DNA of 64,000 nt from Halomonas sp. SpR8 (GCF_031010195.1 NZ_JAUAMC010000011.1:1-64000); one strand, 5' to 3'. Positions 19,015 through 29,738 are shown, numbered from the stretch's first letter. Numbers and translations are program-made. The notes: generated from the letters alone by a model not told the origin.

Positions 19015-19905
19015 ATGGCGATGGTTCAACCCCGCTCCATTGGCGCCCGCCGCCTGGGAGCACACTTGGCACTGATTGGCTTTGTGTCGCTGATCGTGTT
19101 TCCGCTGCTGCTGGTAATTTCAATTTCGTTCCGTGAGGGCAACTTTGCCTCGGGCAGTTTGATACCCGAGCGCCTCTCATTAGAGCACTGGTCGCTGGCG
19201 CTGGGTATTCCCTGGGAGCGGCCAGACGGCAGCATTGTCCAGCCGCCCTTCCCGGTGCTGCTGTGGCTATGGAACTCGATCAAAGTGGCGGTGGTATCGT
19301 CGGTGTTGATTCTTATGCTGGCCACCACCAGCGCCTACGCCTTTGCCCGTATGCGCTTTAAAGGCAAAGAGCCGCTGTTGAAAGGCATGCTGATTTTCCA
19401 GATGTTCCCTGCAGTGCTTTCGCTGGTGGCGCTCTACGCGCTGTTTGATCGACTAGGACAGTTCGTGGGCTGGTTAGGCATTAATACCCACGGGGCGTTA
19501 ATTGTGGCGTCCTTGGGCGCAGTGGCCCTGCACATCTGGACAATCAAAGGCTACTTCGAATCAATCGATGGATCACTTGAAGAGGCCGCAATGGTCGATG
19601 GAGCCAGTACTTGGCAGGCGTTTCGCTATATTTTGCTGCCGCTTTCCATCCCCATATTGATGGTCGTCTTCATTCTGGCGTTTGTGATGAGCATTATGGA
19701 GTACCCCATGGCCTCAGTGCTGCTGGTGGATGAGCACAAGCTAACCCTGGCGGTGGGCGCCCAGCAGTACCTTGCCGACCACAATCAGCGCTGGGGCAAT
19801 TTTGCCGCTGCTGCGGTGCTTTCCGGCCTACCGATTACCGTAGCGTTTTTGATCTGCCAGCGCTGGATTATTGGTGGTTTAACGGCAGGGGGTGTGAAAG
19901 GCTGA
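19015..19905 (+). CDS. malG: Maltose ABC transporter permease MalG
   Basis: Second inner-membrane permease of the maltose importer, 296 residues and about six transmembrane segments. The docking loop is [22 protein letters not shown] near residue 190, and the end reads [10 protein letters not shown] as in other MalG proteins. I chose ATG 19015 because TAGGAGGT lies just upstream; a longer open frame running back into malF is not used. The partner ATPase is encoded at 22093 on the other strand. Confidence 0.93.
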   Translation: MAMVQPRSIGARRLGAHLALIGFVSLIVFPLLLVISISFREGNFASGSLIPERLSLEHWSLALGIPWERPDGSIVQPPFPVLLWLWNSIKVAVVSSVLILMLATTSAYAFARMRFKGKEPLLKGMLIFQMFPAVLSLVALYALFDRLGQFVGWLGINTHGALIVASLGAVALHIWTIKGYFESIDGSLEEAAMVDGASTWQAFRYILLPLSIPILMVVFILAFVMSIMEYPMASVLLVDEHKLTLAVGAQQYLADHNQRWGNFAAAAVLSGLPITVAFLICQRWIIGGLTAGGVKG

Positions 19906-19956
19906 CCATCGACCTGTGGCTATTAACTCGCTTGGGCAGTTGACAGCTCAATTCGG

Positions 19957-19983
19957 CGCTATCCCCGGTAGCGTTAACTTTTT
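19957..19983 (+). terminator. Possible weak terminator after malG
   Basis: CGCTA / TAGCG with a 7-base loop (19957-19973) is followed by TTAACTTTTT. The stem is short, so this is a tentative call. Confidence 0.35.
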
Positions 19984-19985
19984 CG

Positions 19986-20735
19986 CTAAATCTCGACCGC
20001 TCGGCCAATAAACTCAATGGGGCCAGTAGGCAAGCCGGTGGCCGAACCGGCTTCGTCTTCCAGCGTTAGCTCAAACAGCTGGTTATCTTCAAGCGGCGGC
20101 AATTGATCTAAGCGCAGTCGAATCGGCTGGCCTGGCTCCACTAAGCCCAGCGATACCGGTGCCTGCCACTCGTCTGCTTTAGTCCAGAACTCTAGCGCTT
20201 TGCCTTCAGGTACTTCGAAGGTACCCAGCGGAATCAGCTCTATTTCCTGCCGCGATGAGGCTTGCACCACCCAACCTGCTGACTGCGTTTGCGGGGCAAG
20301 TAGCACCACCATGTACTCAGGCGTAGTTGGAATTGTCGGCTTGGTGACTTCGTTTGCCAACATTACCCCCATCACTAACGCCGCCGCTAAGCCAAACCCG
20401 GCAGCGCCCCGCCAAAGTGGCAAGCTGTGTAGGATGCGGCGAGGGCTTCGCGGCGCAATAGCGGCACCAGTCCGTTTAACGGACGTCTCGCGTGCTTTTA
20501 AGCTGCGCTCAATGCGCGGCCATAAATAATCAGAAGGCGTTACTGGATCGGTGATAGCGGTATAGGGTAAGAAACGCTCTTCCCAAGCCATCACAGCTTT
20601 TTGCAACTCAGGCTCATTGGGCAACCGCGCTTCCAGTGCTTTGCGTTGCTCTAACGACAGCGTGCCCAGCACGTATTCACCCGCCAAGGCATGGTCATCG
20701 TCTTGTTCTGGTTCGTGCTGACTGGGGCGAGTCAT
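19986..20735 (-). CDS. Anti-sigma factor (RskA/anti-sigma-K type)
   Basis: Membrane-anchored regulator that would hold the neighbouring ECF sigma factor. About 249 residues: an N-terminal cytoplasmic zinc-less anti-sigma domain (HALAGEYVLGTLSLEQRKALEARL, WEERFLPY), one transmembrane helix near residue 110-130 (GAAGFGLAAALVMGVML), and an extracytoplasmic C-terminal RskA domain with PEYMVVLLAPQTQSAGWVVQA and TWxP-like VPEGKALEFWTKADEW. The start overlaps the sigma-factor stop (ATGACATGA), the usual coupled sigma/anti-sigma arrangement. ATG 20735 is preferred to a GTG 3 codons earlier because GGGAG lies about 9 bases upstream. Confidence 0.85.
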   Translation of the reverse strand: MTRPSQHEPEQDDDHALAGEYVLGTLSLEQRKALEARLPNEPELQKAVMAWEERFLPYTAITDPVTPSDYLWPRIERSLKARETSVKRTGAAIAPRSPRRILHSLPLWRGAAGFGLAAALVMGVMLANEVTKPTIPTTPEYMVVLLAPQTQSAGWVVQASSRQEIELIPLGTFEVPEGKALEFWTKADEWQAPVSLGLVEPGQPIRLRLDQLPPLEDNQLFELTLEDEAGSATGLPTGPIEFIGRAVEI

Positions 20736-21343
20736 GTCATACACTCCCGTAGGCGCAGCAAACTGCGCTTGATCCAGGCTTTGACGGTGCCCAGCGGCGC
20801 CCCGGTATGCGCTGAAATTTCCGCGTGACTAAGACCGTCAACATAGGCGTGAAGTACGCAGTTACGCCGCTCTGGCTCAAGTTGTTCTAAACAGCGATCC
20901 ATTCGCTGGCCGGTCTGCCAATCGAAGGTGTCTTCTACAACCGTCGCGTGCTGGAGATGTTCTGGGTGATCCAACTCAGTCGGATCATTACTGCCAAAAG
21001 TACTGTCATAAGTACTGTCATAAGTACTTTCATAAGTACTATCAAAAGTGACTTCCCGGTCACGGTATCGGATGGCATTAAGTGCAAGGTGGCGTGCCAC
21101 ACTAAATATCCACGCCCTTGCTGAGCCCTTATCAGGGTCAAAACTGTCGGCACGCTGCCAAATATTGAGGCAGGCGTCGTGGACAATGTCTTCGGCCATA
21201 CCGCGATCTTTAACGATTCTTACGACAACACCTAGTAGTCGGGCACCCTCATGAACATAGAGTTGGTGCAAGGCGTCATGCTCGCCACGGGCACAGTTGG
21301 CTAATGCCACAGCATGATCAAATTCAGAAGAGTCGTCAGTCAA
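20732..21343 (-). CDS. ECF RNA polymerase sigma factor (SigK-like)
   Basis: Extracytoplasmic-function sigma factor, 203 residues. Region 2 shows DRGMAEDIVHDACLNIWQRADSFDPDKGSARAWIFSVARHLALNAIRYRDRE (residues about 47-98, given here as the region 2.1-2.4 landmarks EDIVHDA and WIFSVARH). Region 4 ends with SHAEISAHTGAPLGTVKAWI and RSLLRLRECM. The linker contains a repeated S-T-Y-D tract encoded by a 12-base tandem repeat. The start is TTG at 21343 with GGAG 7 bases upstream; no in-frame ATG occurs before region 2. Its target may include the DUF3455 gene next door, which is inference. Confidence 0.9.
   Translation of the reverse strand: MTDDSSEFDHAVALANCARGEHDALHQLYVHEGARLLGVVVRIVKDRGMAEDIVHDACLNIWQRADSFDPDKGSARAWIFSVARHLALNAIRYRDREVTFDSTYESTYDSTYDSTFGSNDPTELDHPEHLQHATVVEDTFDWQTGQRMDRCLEQLEPERRNCVLHAYVDGLSHAEISAHTGAPLGTVKAWIKRSLLRLRECMT
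20999..21046. repeat. 12-base tandem repeat inside sigma-factor gene
   Basis: Four tandem units of AGTACTGTCATA: two identical (20999-21010, 21011-21022) and two with one or two changes (21023-21034, 21035-21046). Read on the minus strand they encode F/Y-D/E-S-T units in the linker between sigma regions 2 and 4. Gain or loss of a unit would change linker length by 4 residues without shifting frame. Confidence 0.9.
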
Positions 21344-21401
21344 ACCCTAGCTCCCTGGAGACGGCACCGACGCCAGTCGTCGTTTTCACAGACAGCATAG
21401 C

Positions 21402-21432
21402 CGCTGGGAGCTCGACACACGAGCCCCCAGCG
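21402..21432 (-). terminator. Hairpin after DUF3455 gene
   Basis: CGCTGGGAGCTCG / CGAGCCCCCAGCG form a 13-base stem with one mismatch and a 5-base loop, 20 bases past the stop of the DUF3455 gene and about 60 bases before the sigma-factor start. No T-run follows, so it may be an attenuator or Rho-linked end. Confidence 0.4.
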
Positions 21433-21452
21433 AAATTAGCGCTCTTCTCGAC

Positions 21453-21977
21453 TTATTCAGCCGCCCAGAAGATGTAGTCCGCCTGGTAGGTAACAACAGC
21501 CGTAGCACCGTCGTGATCCATATCGCAGGCCACATCCGGAGCAACGCCACCCTCTGTGTTCAAGCGCTGAATGTAACTAACCCCGGACATTGCGCCTTCG
21601 CCTTCAGCGGGGTTGGCTTCAACCAGTTGGAGCGGAATATTGCCATCACCATTGGCAGCCGTGGCTAGCTGAGTACCGGTAATTTTTGAACCATCCAACG
21701 CTTCCCAGGTAGCGGGCGGACCGTAGTAGCTGCCAACCTGGCTGCCGTCGCTATCATTAAGCGCAGCGTGCGGGCCTTTAAAGACCCAAGCCATGGTGTC
21801 TTCGTCGTTCATTTCACACATATAAGTGATCGCGCCAACGCCGACGGTTTCGAGCGCAACGGTGTTGCCGTCCGGCACTTGGACATCCGCAGGCGTCATA
21901 TCTGCCAACGCGGCATGACTGAAGGATGCAATCAGAGTGGCGGCCAGGGTAGCGCGCGTTAGATGATGAATGGTCAT
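21453..21977 (-). CDS. Exported DUF3455-family protein
   Basis: Secreted or periplasmic protein of 174 residues with unknown function. A signal peptide covers residues 1-25 (ATLIASFSHAALA). The DUF3455 pattern is visible: VPDGNTVALETVGVGAITYMCE near 35, WVFKGPHAALNDSDGSQVGSYYGPPATWEALDGSKITG near 64-100 (landmarks WVFKGP, GPPATWEALDGS) and SYIQRLNTEGGVAP near 132. Two cysteines (in YMCE and VACD) could form a disulfide. AGGAG precedes the ATG. It lies upstream of the sigma/anti-sigma pair on the same strand and may belong to that regulon. Confidence 0.8.
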   Translation of the reverse strand: MTIHHLTRATLAATLIASFSHAALADMTPADVQVPDGNTVALETVGVGAITYMCEMNDEDTMAWVFKGPHAALNDSDGSQVGSYYGPPATWEALDGSKITGTQLATAANGDGNIPLQLVEANPAEGEGAMSGVSYIQRLNTEGGVAPDVACDMDHDGATAVVTYQADYIFWAAE

Positions 21978-22092
21978 TTTCAGTCTCCTAAAGATTTATT
22001 ATCAGCTGCCTTAAATAGCGGCTGTATAGGGAATACCCGCGAGGAGACGTTTTGGATGCACTCTTTTATAAAAACTTTTAAAAATTATAAAA

Positions 22093-23208
22093 TCATCGGC
22101 TAACCCCATCTATCGTGACTTGACGCGGGCAGGCATTGCCCTGCTGATCAAAAAGATGACAGTGCTGGCCCGCTAAGCCCAGAGCGACCGTTTGACCTTC
22201 GATTAGTTGCGTTAAGCCATCCAGGCGCTGGGTTAAGGGAGTGTCGACACCTACCACCTGCCAATGGGCAAGGGTCTCGTAGCCCAGCTTTTCTGCCACC
22301 ATCAAGGTAGCGCCTAGCGTGGCTTCGGCTAGCTCGGGGGCGACAAAGTCTTCTGCTCGCAATCCCAGTGTGACGCGCTCGCCTGAGTGAAGATGTTGGC
22401 CATTAACCGCCACTGCCAGGGTGTCGCCACTATCCAGGCGCACCACCGTTTGGCGCTCGCCAGGGTCTACTACCGTCACTGGGAAGGTATTAATCCGCGG
22501 TGAGCCGATAAACTCAGCCACCTCTAAGGTTTGGGGAAAGTGATACAGCGACAGCGGCGCACCCACCTGGGCAATACGACCCTTGGAAAGCAGCACAATG
22601 CGGTCGGCTAAGGTCATCGCCTCCACTTGGTCATGGGTTACGTAGATCATGGTGGCGTTCAAGCGCTTATGCAGCGCGGCGATCTGCACCCGCATATCTA
22701 CCCGCAGCGCGGCATCCAGATTGGAGAGTGGTTCATCAAATAGAAACACCGCCGGCTCTTTTACCAGGGTGCGGCCAATGGCTACCCGCTGGCGCTGGCC
22801 ACCCGAGAGGTCTTTGGGTTTACGCTCCAGGAGCTCGGTGAGGTGCAGCATCTCAGCGGCGTGCTGCACACGGCGGCGAATCTCCGCCTTGTCAGTCCGC
22901 GCCAGCTTCAGGCCAAACGCCATGTTCTCTGCCACGCTCATATGCGGGTAGAGCGCGTAAGATTGGAACACCATGCCGATGTCCCGCTCCTGGGGCGGAA
23001 TCTCGTTGATCCGCTGGCCATCCAGTTGCATATCCCCTTCGGTAATATCCTCCAAGCCCGCAATCATGCGCAACAATGTGGATTTACCGCAGCCGGAAGG
23101 CCCGACAAACACCACAAACTCGCCGTCTTCGATGGTGAGATCGATATCCCGGGAGATTTCCACGCCGTCAAAGGATTTACCAATACCGCTTAGGGTTAAA
23201 CGTCCCAT
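22093..23208 (-). CDS. malK: Maltose ABC transporter ATP-binding protein
   Basis: ATPase of the maltose importer, 371 residues. Walker A GPSGCGKST near residue 36, LSGGQRQR near 134, Walker B FLFDEPLSNLD near 154, switch histidine VTHDQ near 190, and a C-terminal TOBE domain. I chose ATG 23208 with AGGAGAACGCGCC upstream. That start lies 13 bases inside the end of the alpha-glucosidase gene, so the two are translationally coupled. It stands apart from malEFG but is the closest ATPase to them, and follows an alpha-glucosidase that would use the imported sugar. Confidence 0.88.
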   Translation of the reverse strand: MGRLTLSGIGKSFDGVEISRDIDLTIEDGEFVVFVGPSGCGKSTLLRMIAGLEDITEGDMQLDGQRINEIPPQERDIGMVFQSYALYPHMSVAENMAFGLKLARTDKAEIRRRVQHAAEMLHLTELLERKPKDLSGGQRQRVAIGRTLVKEPAVFLFDEPLSNLDAALRVDMRVQIAALHKRLNATMIYVTHDQVEAMTLADRIVLLSKGRIAQVGAPLSLYHFPQTLEVAEFIGSPRINTFPVTVVDPGERQTVVRLDSGDTLAVAVNGQHLHSGERVTLGLRAEDFVAPELAEATLGATLMVAEKLGYETLAHWQVVGVDTPLTQRLDGLTQLIEGQTVALGLAGQHCHLFDQQGNACPRQVTIDGVSR

Positions 23209-24890
23209 GGCGCGTTCTCCTGGGTTTGCGGGCAACGGGCAATCGCCACGCCATAGGGCGGAAGGGACAGTTGAGGTAGCGTCAGCGCACCCTCCGACCA
23301 CTCACCGTTAAGCAACGTGGGAGCACCGGCGATGGCTTCAGCGCCCTCAGGTGCTGCGCGGGTAACCGTTTGGCCGCTAAAATTGAGTGCAATCAGTAAG
23401 CGCGTTTGTTGGTAAGTGCGCTCCAGGCAAAGCACCTCATCACGTACTGGGTGGTAGAGCACATCGCCTTTTACCAGCGCAGGCTGGGTGCGGCGGAAGG
23501 CTAAAAACTCACGGTAAGCATTAAGCAGCGAATCAACATCATCATCCTGTTGATCAACCGCAAGGCTTGCATGGGCTTCAGGCACCGGCAGCCATGGCGT
23601 GGCGCTGCTGAAGCCTGCATGGCGAGCATCCGCCTGCCAAGGATGCGGGGTGCGGCAGCCATCACGACCTTTATAGGCAGGCCAGAAGGTAATACCCGCA
23701 GGGTCCACCAATTGATTGAACGCCAGTTCAGCTTCGGGCAGGCCTAGCTCTTCACCTTGATAAAGGCATACGCTACCCCGCTGGCTTAGCAAAAACACCA
23801 TATACAGGCGCAGCTTATCCAACTGCCCTTCCGCCTGCCAGCGGGTCGCCAGCCGGGTGACATCGTGATTGCCCAGCGCCCAGCAGGGCCAGCCATCGCC
23901 AATACGCGCTTCCATTTCGGTCAGCGTTTCATGCAGATAACTGGGGTCGGCTTTATCGGTCAGCAGGTTGAATGAGTAGCACATGTGCAGCCGCTTGCCG
24001 CCCTGGGAGTACTCCGCCATCACGCCCAGCGCGTCGTCGTCGCCGACTTCGCCCACGCTGGTAGTGCCGGGGTACTCATCCAGCAGGGCGCGCAGCCGCT
24101 CCAGAAAAACGAGATTTTCCGGCTGGGTTTTGTCGTACTGGTGGAGCTGGTAACCGTAGGGATTGTCGGGGCGTACCCCTAAAAAGCTTTCGGTGATCTC
24201 CTGACGCGGCGGGTTATCCTTTAGCTCGCCGTGGGTGCAGAAGTTCACCGCATCCAGCCGAAAGCCGTCTACGCCACGCTCTAGCCAGAAGCGCACTTCC
24301 TCCAGCATGGCATCCACCACCGCTGGGGTGCGGAAGTTAAGATCCGGCTGGCTGACCAGAAAGTTATGCAGGTAATACTGGCAGCGGCGGGTGTCCCACT
24401 GCCAGGCGCTGCCGCCAAATACCGACTGCCAGTTAGTGGGTGGCGCGCCATCGGGTTTGGGGTCGGCCCATACGTACCAGTCAGCCTTAGAGTTATCGCG
24501 GCTTTGGCGGCTCTCTTCAAACCAGGCGTGCTGGTCGGAGGTGTGGGACATCACCTGATCAATCGTCACCTTCAATCCCCTGGCATGGGCGGCTTCCACT
24601 AGTCGGTCAAAGTCTTCCAGCGTGCCAAACATCGGATCAACATCGCGGTAGTTGCTGATGTCGTAGCCAAAGTCTTTCATCGGCGAGGTAAAAAACGGCG
24701 AGAGCCAAATAGCATCGACGTTAAGCGAGGCGACATAGTCGAGCTTGTCGATGACTCCTTTTAAATCGCCAATACCGTCGCCATTGCTATCCATAAAGCT
24801 GCGCGGGTAAATTTGGTAAATCACGGCCCCTCGCCACCAGTCGGCTCCCTGGCTGCCAACGTAGTGAGAAGTAGAAGGTGTCTGCATCAT
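23196..24890 (-). CDS. Alpha-glucosidase (GH13), mal-linked
   Basis: Cytoplasmic glycoside hydrolase family 13 enzyme releasing glucose from maltose and short maltodextrins or related alpha-glucosides. 564 residues with the (beta/alpha)8 barrel landmarks: VIYQIYPRSF near 24, IDQVMSHTSDQH near 110, the nucleophile Asp in DGFRLDAVNF near 212, acid/base Glu in SVGEVGDDD near 280 and ALGNHDVTR near 342. It is a paralogue of the enzyme at 32979, sharing most of these stretches. Followed by malK with a 13-base overlap. A MalT-like box lies about 95 bases before the start. Confidence 0.92.
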   Translation of the reverse strand: MMQTPSTSHYVGSQGADWWRGAVIYQIYPRSFMDSNGDGIGDLKGVIDKLDYVASLNVDAIWLSPFFTSPMKDFGYDISNYRDVDPMFGTLEDFDRLVEAAHARGLKVTIDQVMSHTSDQHAWFEESRQSRDNSKADWYVWADPKPDGAPPTNWQSVFGGSAWQWDTRRCQYYLHNFLVSQPDLNFRTPAVVDAMLEEVRFWLERGVDGFRLDAVNFCTHGELKDNPPRQEITESFLGVRPDNPYGYQLHQYDKTQPENLVFLERLRALLDEYPGTTSVGEVGDDDALGVMAEYSQGGKRLHMCYSFNLLTDKADPSYLHETLTEMEARIGDGWPCWALGNHDVTRLATRWQAEGQLDKLRLYMVFLLSQRGSVCLYQGEELGLPEAELAFNQLVDPAGITFWPAYKGRDGCRTPHPWQADARHAGFSSATPWLPVPEAHASLAVDQQDDDVDSLLNAYREFLAFRRTQPALVKGDVLYHPVRDEVLCLERTYQQTRLLIALNFSGQTVTRAAPEGAEAIAGAPTLLNGEWSEGALTLPQLSLPPYGVAIARCPQTQENAPWDV

Positions 24891-24982
24891 GGTGAGTCCT
24901 TATCCTTGTTTTTGCCGACGGTTTTTTAAACGACTGAGTTATTACCGATAGCTGGCATGATGCAGGCTACACCGCTAGATAA

Positions 24983-24992
24983 AATCCTCCCC
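24983..24992 (-). promoter_or_regulatory. MalT-box-like element before alpha-glucosidase-malK
   Basis: The minus strand reads GGGGAGGATT, which keeps GGGGAGGA, the conserved part of the MalT box. It lies about 95 bases before the alpha-glucosidase start in the 162-base gap to malT. Tentative. Confidence 0.35.
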
Positions 24993-25052
24993 CAGGGGTG
25001 GTGTTAGGCGTAGACGCGAGGAGTAGGTGTAAAAGGAAAAGTGACAACACCA

Positions 25053-27758
25053 TCACTCCCCTTGTATATGTGCCAAGAGCTGCCCGGCCAGAGCAATCGC
25101 TTCATCCCGGCGGCGAATATTCTGCTTTTGGTAAAGACTACGGATATGGGTTTTGATGGTGGTGGGCGCCACCGATAGCTGCTCGGCAATCTGCTCATTG
25201 GAAAGACCGGCATGAATAAGGCCGAGGATTTGCCACTCCCGGCGAGTCAGCGGCGACGTGCGGATTAGCTCGGGCACATCCGGCCTCGCGACAATATCGG
25301 CGATCACCGTTTCATCCAGCATTAAGCGTCGGGCACTGCCAAAGTCCTTTTGTCGACCAGCAAGCGTTAGCAACCGCTCTGCTCTTGCCTGCTCTAAAGC
25401 AGCCAGCGTGCCGTTGGCGATTAATCTGGCAAGCAGTTCACGAAGGGGGTTGCCTAGGCGTAAAAAGCTGCCGACCAGCGCGGTGCGAGAAGCTAAGCGA
25501 AGCGCCTGCTGCATGTGCTGGCTGGCTTGCTCTAACTGGCCTTGATGCCAGGCCACCGCCGACAGACAGAGTTGGTTGCGGTTGGCATCAGTCACCAGCC
25601 CCAGGCGCTGGGTATGCGCTTCAAGGGCTTCCAATAGCGTGTGGGCTGCGCCGTAGTCTCCCAACAGCGTAAGCGCCCGGGCGTGGTTACGCACATTGCA
25701 CTGGGAAAAGTGGTTGGTGGCACTGTCGATGAGCGGCGCCGGGGCTTCCTGACGCCAGCGTACTACGGCATCCATATCATGGGTCGAGTGCCACCAAGCC
25801 AGTAGCGTAGCGTGGGCGTTCGCCACCCAGTCGATGTGGTAATCCCCTTCGGCAAGAATTTTACGCAACCGACGAATATGGTCGGCGCACTGAGCTTGGT
25901 CACCACGGCTTTGGGCAACTTTTGCCAGTTGAATATGACACTGCAGCGTCCAGCGTTCACCCTGATTATCCAGTACGGCGATACCTTTCAAGGCCGCCTG
26001 TTCAGCTTCATCCAATCGGTGCCACTCCCACAGCACCTGGCTGCGAATGCGGTAGAGAAATTCTGCCACGGGCAGATGCTCAAGCTCAGCTCGCTCCACG
26101 TGGGCAAAGGCTCGCTCTTGGATATCGTAGGCGGCCTGGAGGCGTCCTTGGGCAACCAGCACTTCGGATTGATGACAAAGCGACCATAGCAGCAGTTGGT
26201 GGTCTTCACGCTGGCGGGACTGATGTTCTACTTCGCGAACTCGCTGCAGCGATTCGTCTAAATACCCCTGCACAAAGCGCGCCTCACTCAATATGGCGGT
26301 TGCGGTGAGCGGCGTTGAGGCTAAATAGCGGGCAGGCACGGCCAGCGCCTGCTCAGCCAGCGGTGCGGCACGCTCGGCATTGCCCTGATTAATCGCCAAC
26401 TGCGCGCGCAGGGTGGCAAATTCAGCGCTAAGCCGCTGCCACTCTGGCGTATTTAGTTGCGCTTCAATCCAGCCAATCACCCGGGCGGTAATATCAAACT
26501 GAAACTGAGCATGGGAGACCCACCCATACAGCAGTGCAAGCTCTGGGCTGGTGGTGAGTCGCGGCTCACCGAGCAGAGCAAAGCCCTTGGCCAACAGTGC
26601 GTAGGCACCGCTTGCCAATAGGGCTGGCCCTTCTGCGGTCAGTAGACTGGCCACGTCTTCAGGGGCTTCGGCAAGAATTGCCTGGCGCAGTGCCATCACC
26701 GGATCGTTCAAGGCTAGCCACGCTTGGCTGGCACGCCGGTGGAGCGTGCGCTGGGTGGCAAGGCTTAGCTCATGACGGCGGTGGCGTAGATACTCACCAA
26801 ACAGCCGTTGGAAGCGGTACCATTGGGCGTGGGGATCAGGCCGTTCAATAAATAGTCCCGTCTGTTCAAAGGCCTCCAAGCGCTGTGTTAGCCGCTCGCC
26901 TTCTAGCAAGCGCGCCATTAGTTCAGGAGAAAAACGCTCCAGCACCCCAAGTTGCAACATCAGCTCGCGCTCTTCCAAAGGCAGTGCTGCAGAGAGCAGT
27001 TCGTCAAACCAGGCGACAAAGTCGGGGTGAGCGCCACTTAACCGATCAACCATAGCGTCAAAGCCTGCCCTAGTGGTGGTGCGCTCTACCAGCCAGCTCA
27101 GCGCCATTACCCAGCCACCGCTTCTGCGTAGCGCGCGCTCCAGGCTTACTCGTGTGGGTGGAAAGCTGAGCTGCTCTGCGCAAAGGGTTTGCGCCTCTTC
27201 ACTATCAAAGGCCAGGCCGCTAAGGTCGATCTCTTCAAGCTCGCCTCTTAGTCGCAGGCTTGCCAACCCCAGAGCTGGTCGCGAACGGCTAGCCAGGGTC
27301 AAGGTTAGCCAGGGCGGCTGATGGCGTAGCCAGTGGGCCAGCCCGGCTAAAATATCGGGATGCGTGAGGTGTTCAAATTCATCCACCACCAACCGGCATG
27401 GGGTTCGCTGCTCGGGTAACTCGCCAAGCCAGCGCTCTAACTGCTCAACGCAGTCGGCCTCTTCGGCCACCGGTGACAGCGGCGCTTTTTCATCCAACAG
27501 TGAATTGAGTGCTGCCTGCCAATAGGCTAAAAATCGCGCAGGCTGATTATCTCGCTGATCCAAACGTAGCCAAGCGGCTTCCTGCTCCAGCGCCGGTAGC
27601 CGCTCGGCCAGCAGCGTGGTTTTGCCATACCCCGAAGGGGCCTGCACCATCAGTAAGCGAACATGTTCATTTAAACCAAAATGGTCATTTAGGCGCGGCC
27701 TGGCTACCACGCTAAGCAGCAGTAGCGGTGCTTTTAGTTTCTCGTGTAGAAGTGACAT
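25053..27758 (-). CDS. malT: MalT-family LuxR-type transcriptional activator
   Basis: Large signal-transducing ATPase activator, 901 residues, the size of E. coli MalT. The N-terminal STAND ATPase shows VVARPRLND near residue 17, Walker A APSGYGKTTLL near 39 and LVVDEFEHL near 125. Long helical repeats follow (about 400-800). The C-terminal LuxR helix-turn-helix is LTRREWQILGLIHAGLSNEQ near 832, then VAPTTIKTHIRSLYQKQNI. Family members bind maltotriose and ATP and activate mal promoters. Located between the alpha-glucosidase-malK pair and lamB on the same strand, it is the likely activator of this maltose regulon. Confidence 0.9.
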   Translation of the reverse strand: MSLLHEKLKAPLLLLSVVARPRLNDHFGLNEHVRLLMVQAPSGYGKTTLLAERLPALEQEAAWLRLDQRDNQPARFLAYWQAALNSLLDEKAPLSPVAEEADCVEQLERWLGELPEQRTPCRLVVDEFEHLTHPDILAGLAHWLRHQPPWLTLTLASRSRPALGLASLRLRGELEEIDLSGLAFDSEEAQTLCAEQLSFPPTRVSLERALRRSGGWVMALSWLVERTTTRAGFDAMVDRLSGAHPDFVAWFDELLSAALPLEERELMLQLGVLERFSPELMARLLEGERLTQRLEAFEQTGLFIERPDPHAQWYRFQRLFGEYLRHRRHELSLATQRTLHRRASQAWLALNDPVMALRQAILAEAPEDVASLLTAEGPALLASGAYALLAKGFALLGEPRLTTSPELALLYGWVSHAQFQFDITARVIGWIEAQLNTPEWQRLSAEFATLRAQLAINQGNAERAAPLAEQALAVPARYLASTPLTATAILSEARFVQGYLDESLQRVREVEHQSRQREDHQLLLWSLCHQSEVLVAQGRLQAAYDIQERAFAHVERAELEHLPVAEFLYRIRSQVLWEWHRLDEAEQAALKGIAVLDNQGERWTLQCHIQLAKVAQSRGDQAQCADHIRRLRKILAEGDYHIDWVANAHATLLAWWHSTHDMDAVVRWRQEAPAPLIDSATNHFSQCNVRNHARALTLLGDYGAAHTLLEALEAHTQRLGLVTDANRNQLCLSAVAWHQGQLEQASQHMQQALRLASRTALVGSFLRLGNPLRELLARLIANGTLAALEQARAERLLTLAGRQKDFGSARRLMLDETVIADIVARPDVPELIRTSPLTRREWQILGLIHAGLSNEQIAEQLSVAPTTIKTHIRSLYQKQNIRRRDEAIALAGQLLAHIQGE

Positions 27759-27813
27759 AAGCTCTCTCCTGGGCAGCCCTGCTAACCGTACACCAATGTG
27801 ATTAAAGCGCTAC

Positions 27814-27839
27814 AAAAAAGCCCGCGACGGATCGCGGGC
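27814..27839 (-). terminator. Rho-independent terminator after lamB
   Basis: GCCCGCGA / TCGCGGGC with a CGGA loop (27820-27839) is followed on the minus strand by six T (27819-27814). It ends the lamB transcript before malT. Confidence 0.88.
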
Positions 27840-27885
27840 AAAGTGCATTGGAGAAGAAACAGTTAAATCAAGCAACTCGCATCGG

Positions 27886-29547
<1,662 letters not shown>

Positions 29548-29567
29548 TTAAGGAAAGACAACCAGAA

Positions 29568-29581
29568 CTTAATCGATTAAG
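29568..29581. promoter_or_regulatory. AglR-type operator, central
   Basis: CTTAATCGATTAAG is a perfect 14-base palindrome with the central CG typical of LacI-family operators. One of three copies between lamB and aglE; the spacing from the first is 106 bases and to the third about 154 bases, which would allow looping. Confidence 0.7.
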
Positions 29582-29599
29582 TCACTTATTGCCAACGGC

Positions 29600-29619
29600 T
29601 AGTTGCTAATTAGCGACTA
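29600..29619. promoter_or_regulatory. Unassigned palindrome between agl operators
   Basis: TAGTTGCTAATTAGCGACTA is a dyad with a single mismatched pair around a perfect GCTAATTAGC core. It is unlike the CTTAATCGATTAAG sites and may bind a different regulator in the lamB/aglE control region. Confidence 0.4.
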
Positions 29620-29718
29620 ATGTCTAAGGAACTATTTTATTTAGTGAAAACTGAATAATGCCGTTAGACAAAAGTCTCTATTGCACTTTTTCAGCCGAAG
29701 CGGCTAACTGAGCGACAC

Positions 29719-29738
29719 TATCTTAATCGATTAAGATA
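29719..29738. promoter_or_regulatory. AglR-type operator, aglE-proximal
   Basis: TATCTTAATCGATTAAGATA is a perfect 20-base palindrome containing the shared CTTAATCGATTAAG core. It lies 120 bases before aglE, within promoter range. Assigned to the LacI-family gene at 35963 by context. Confidence 0.7.
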
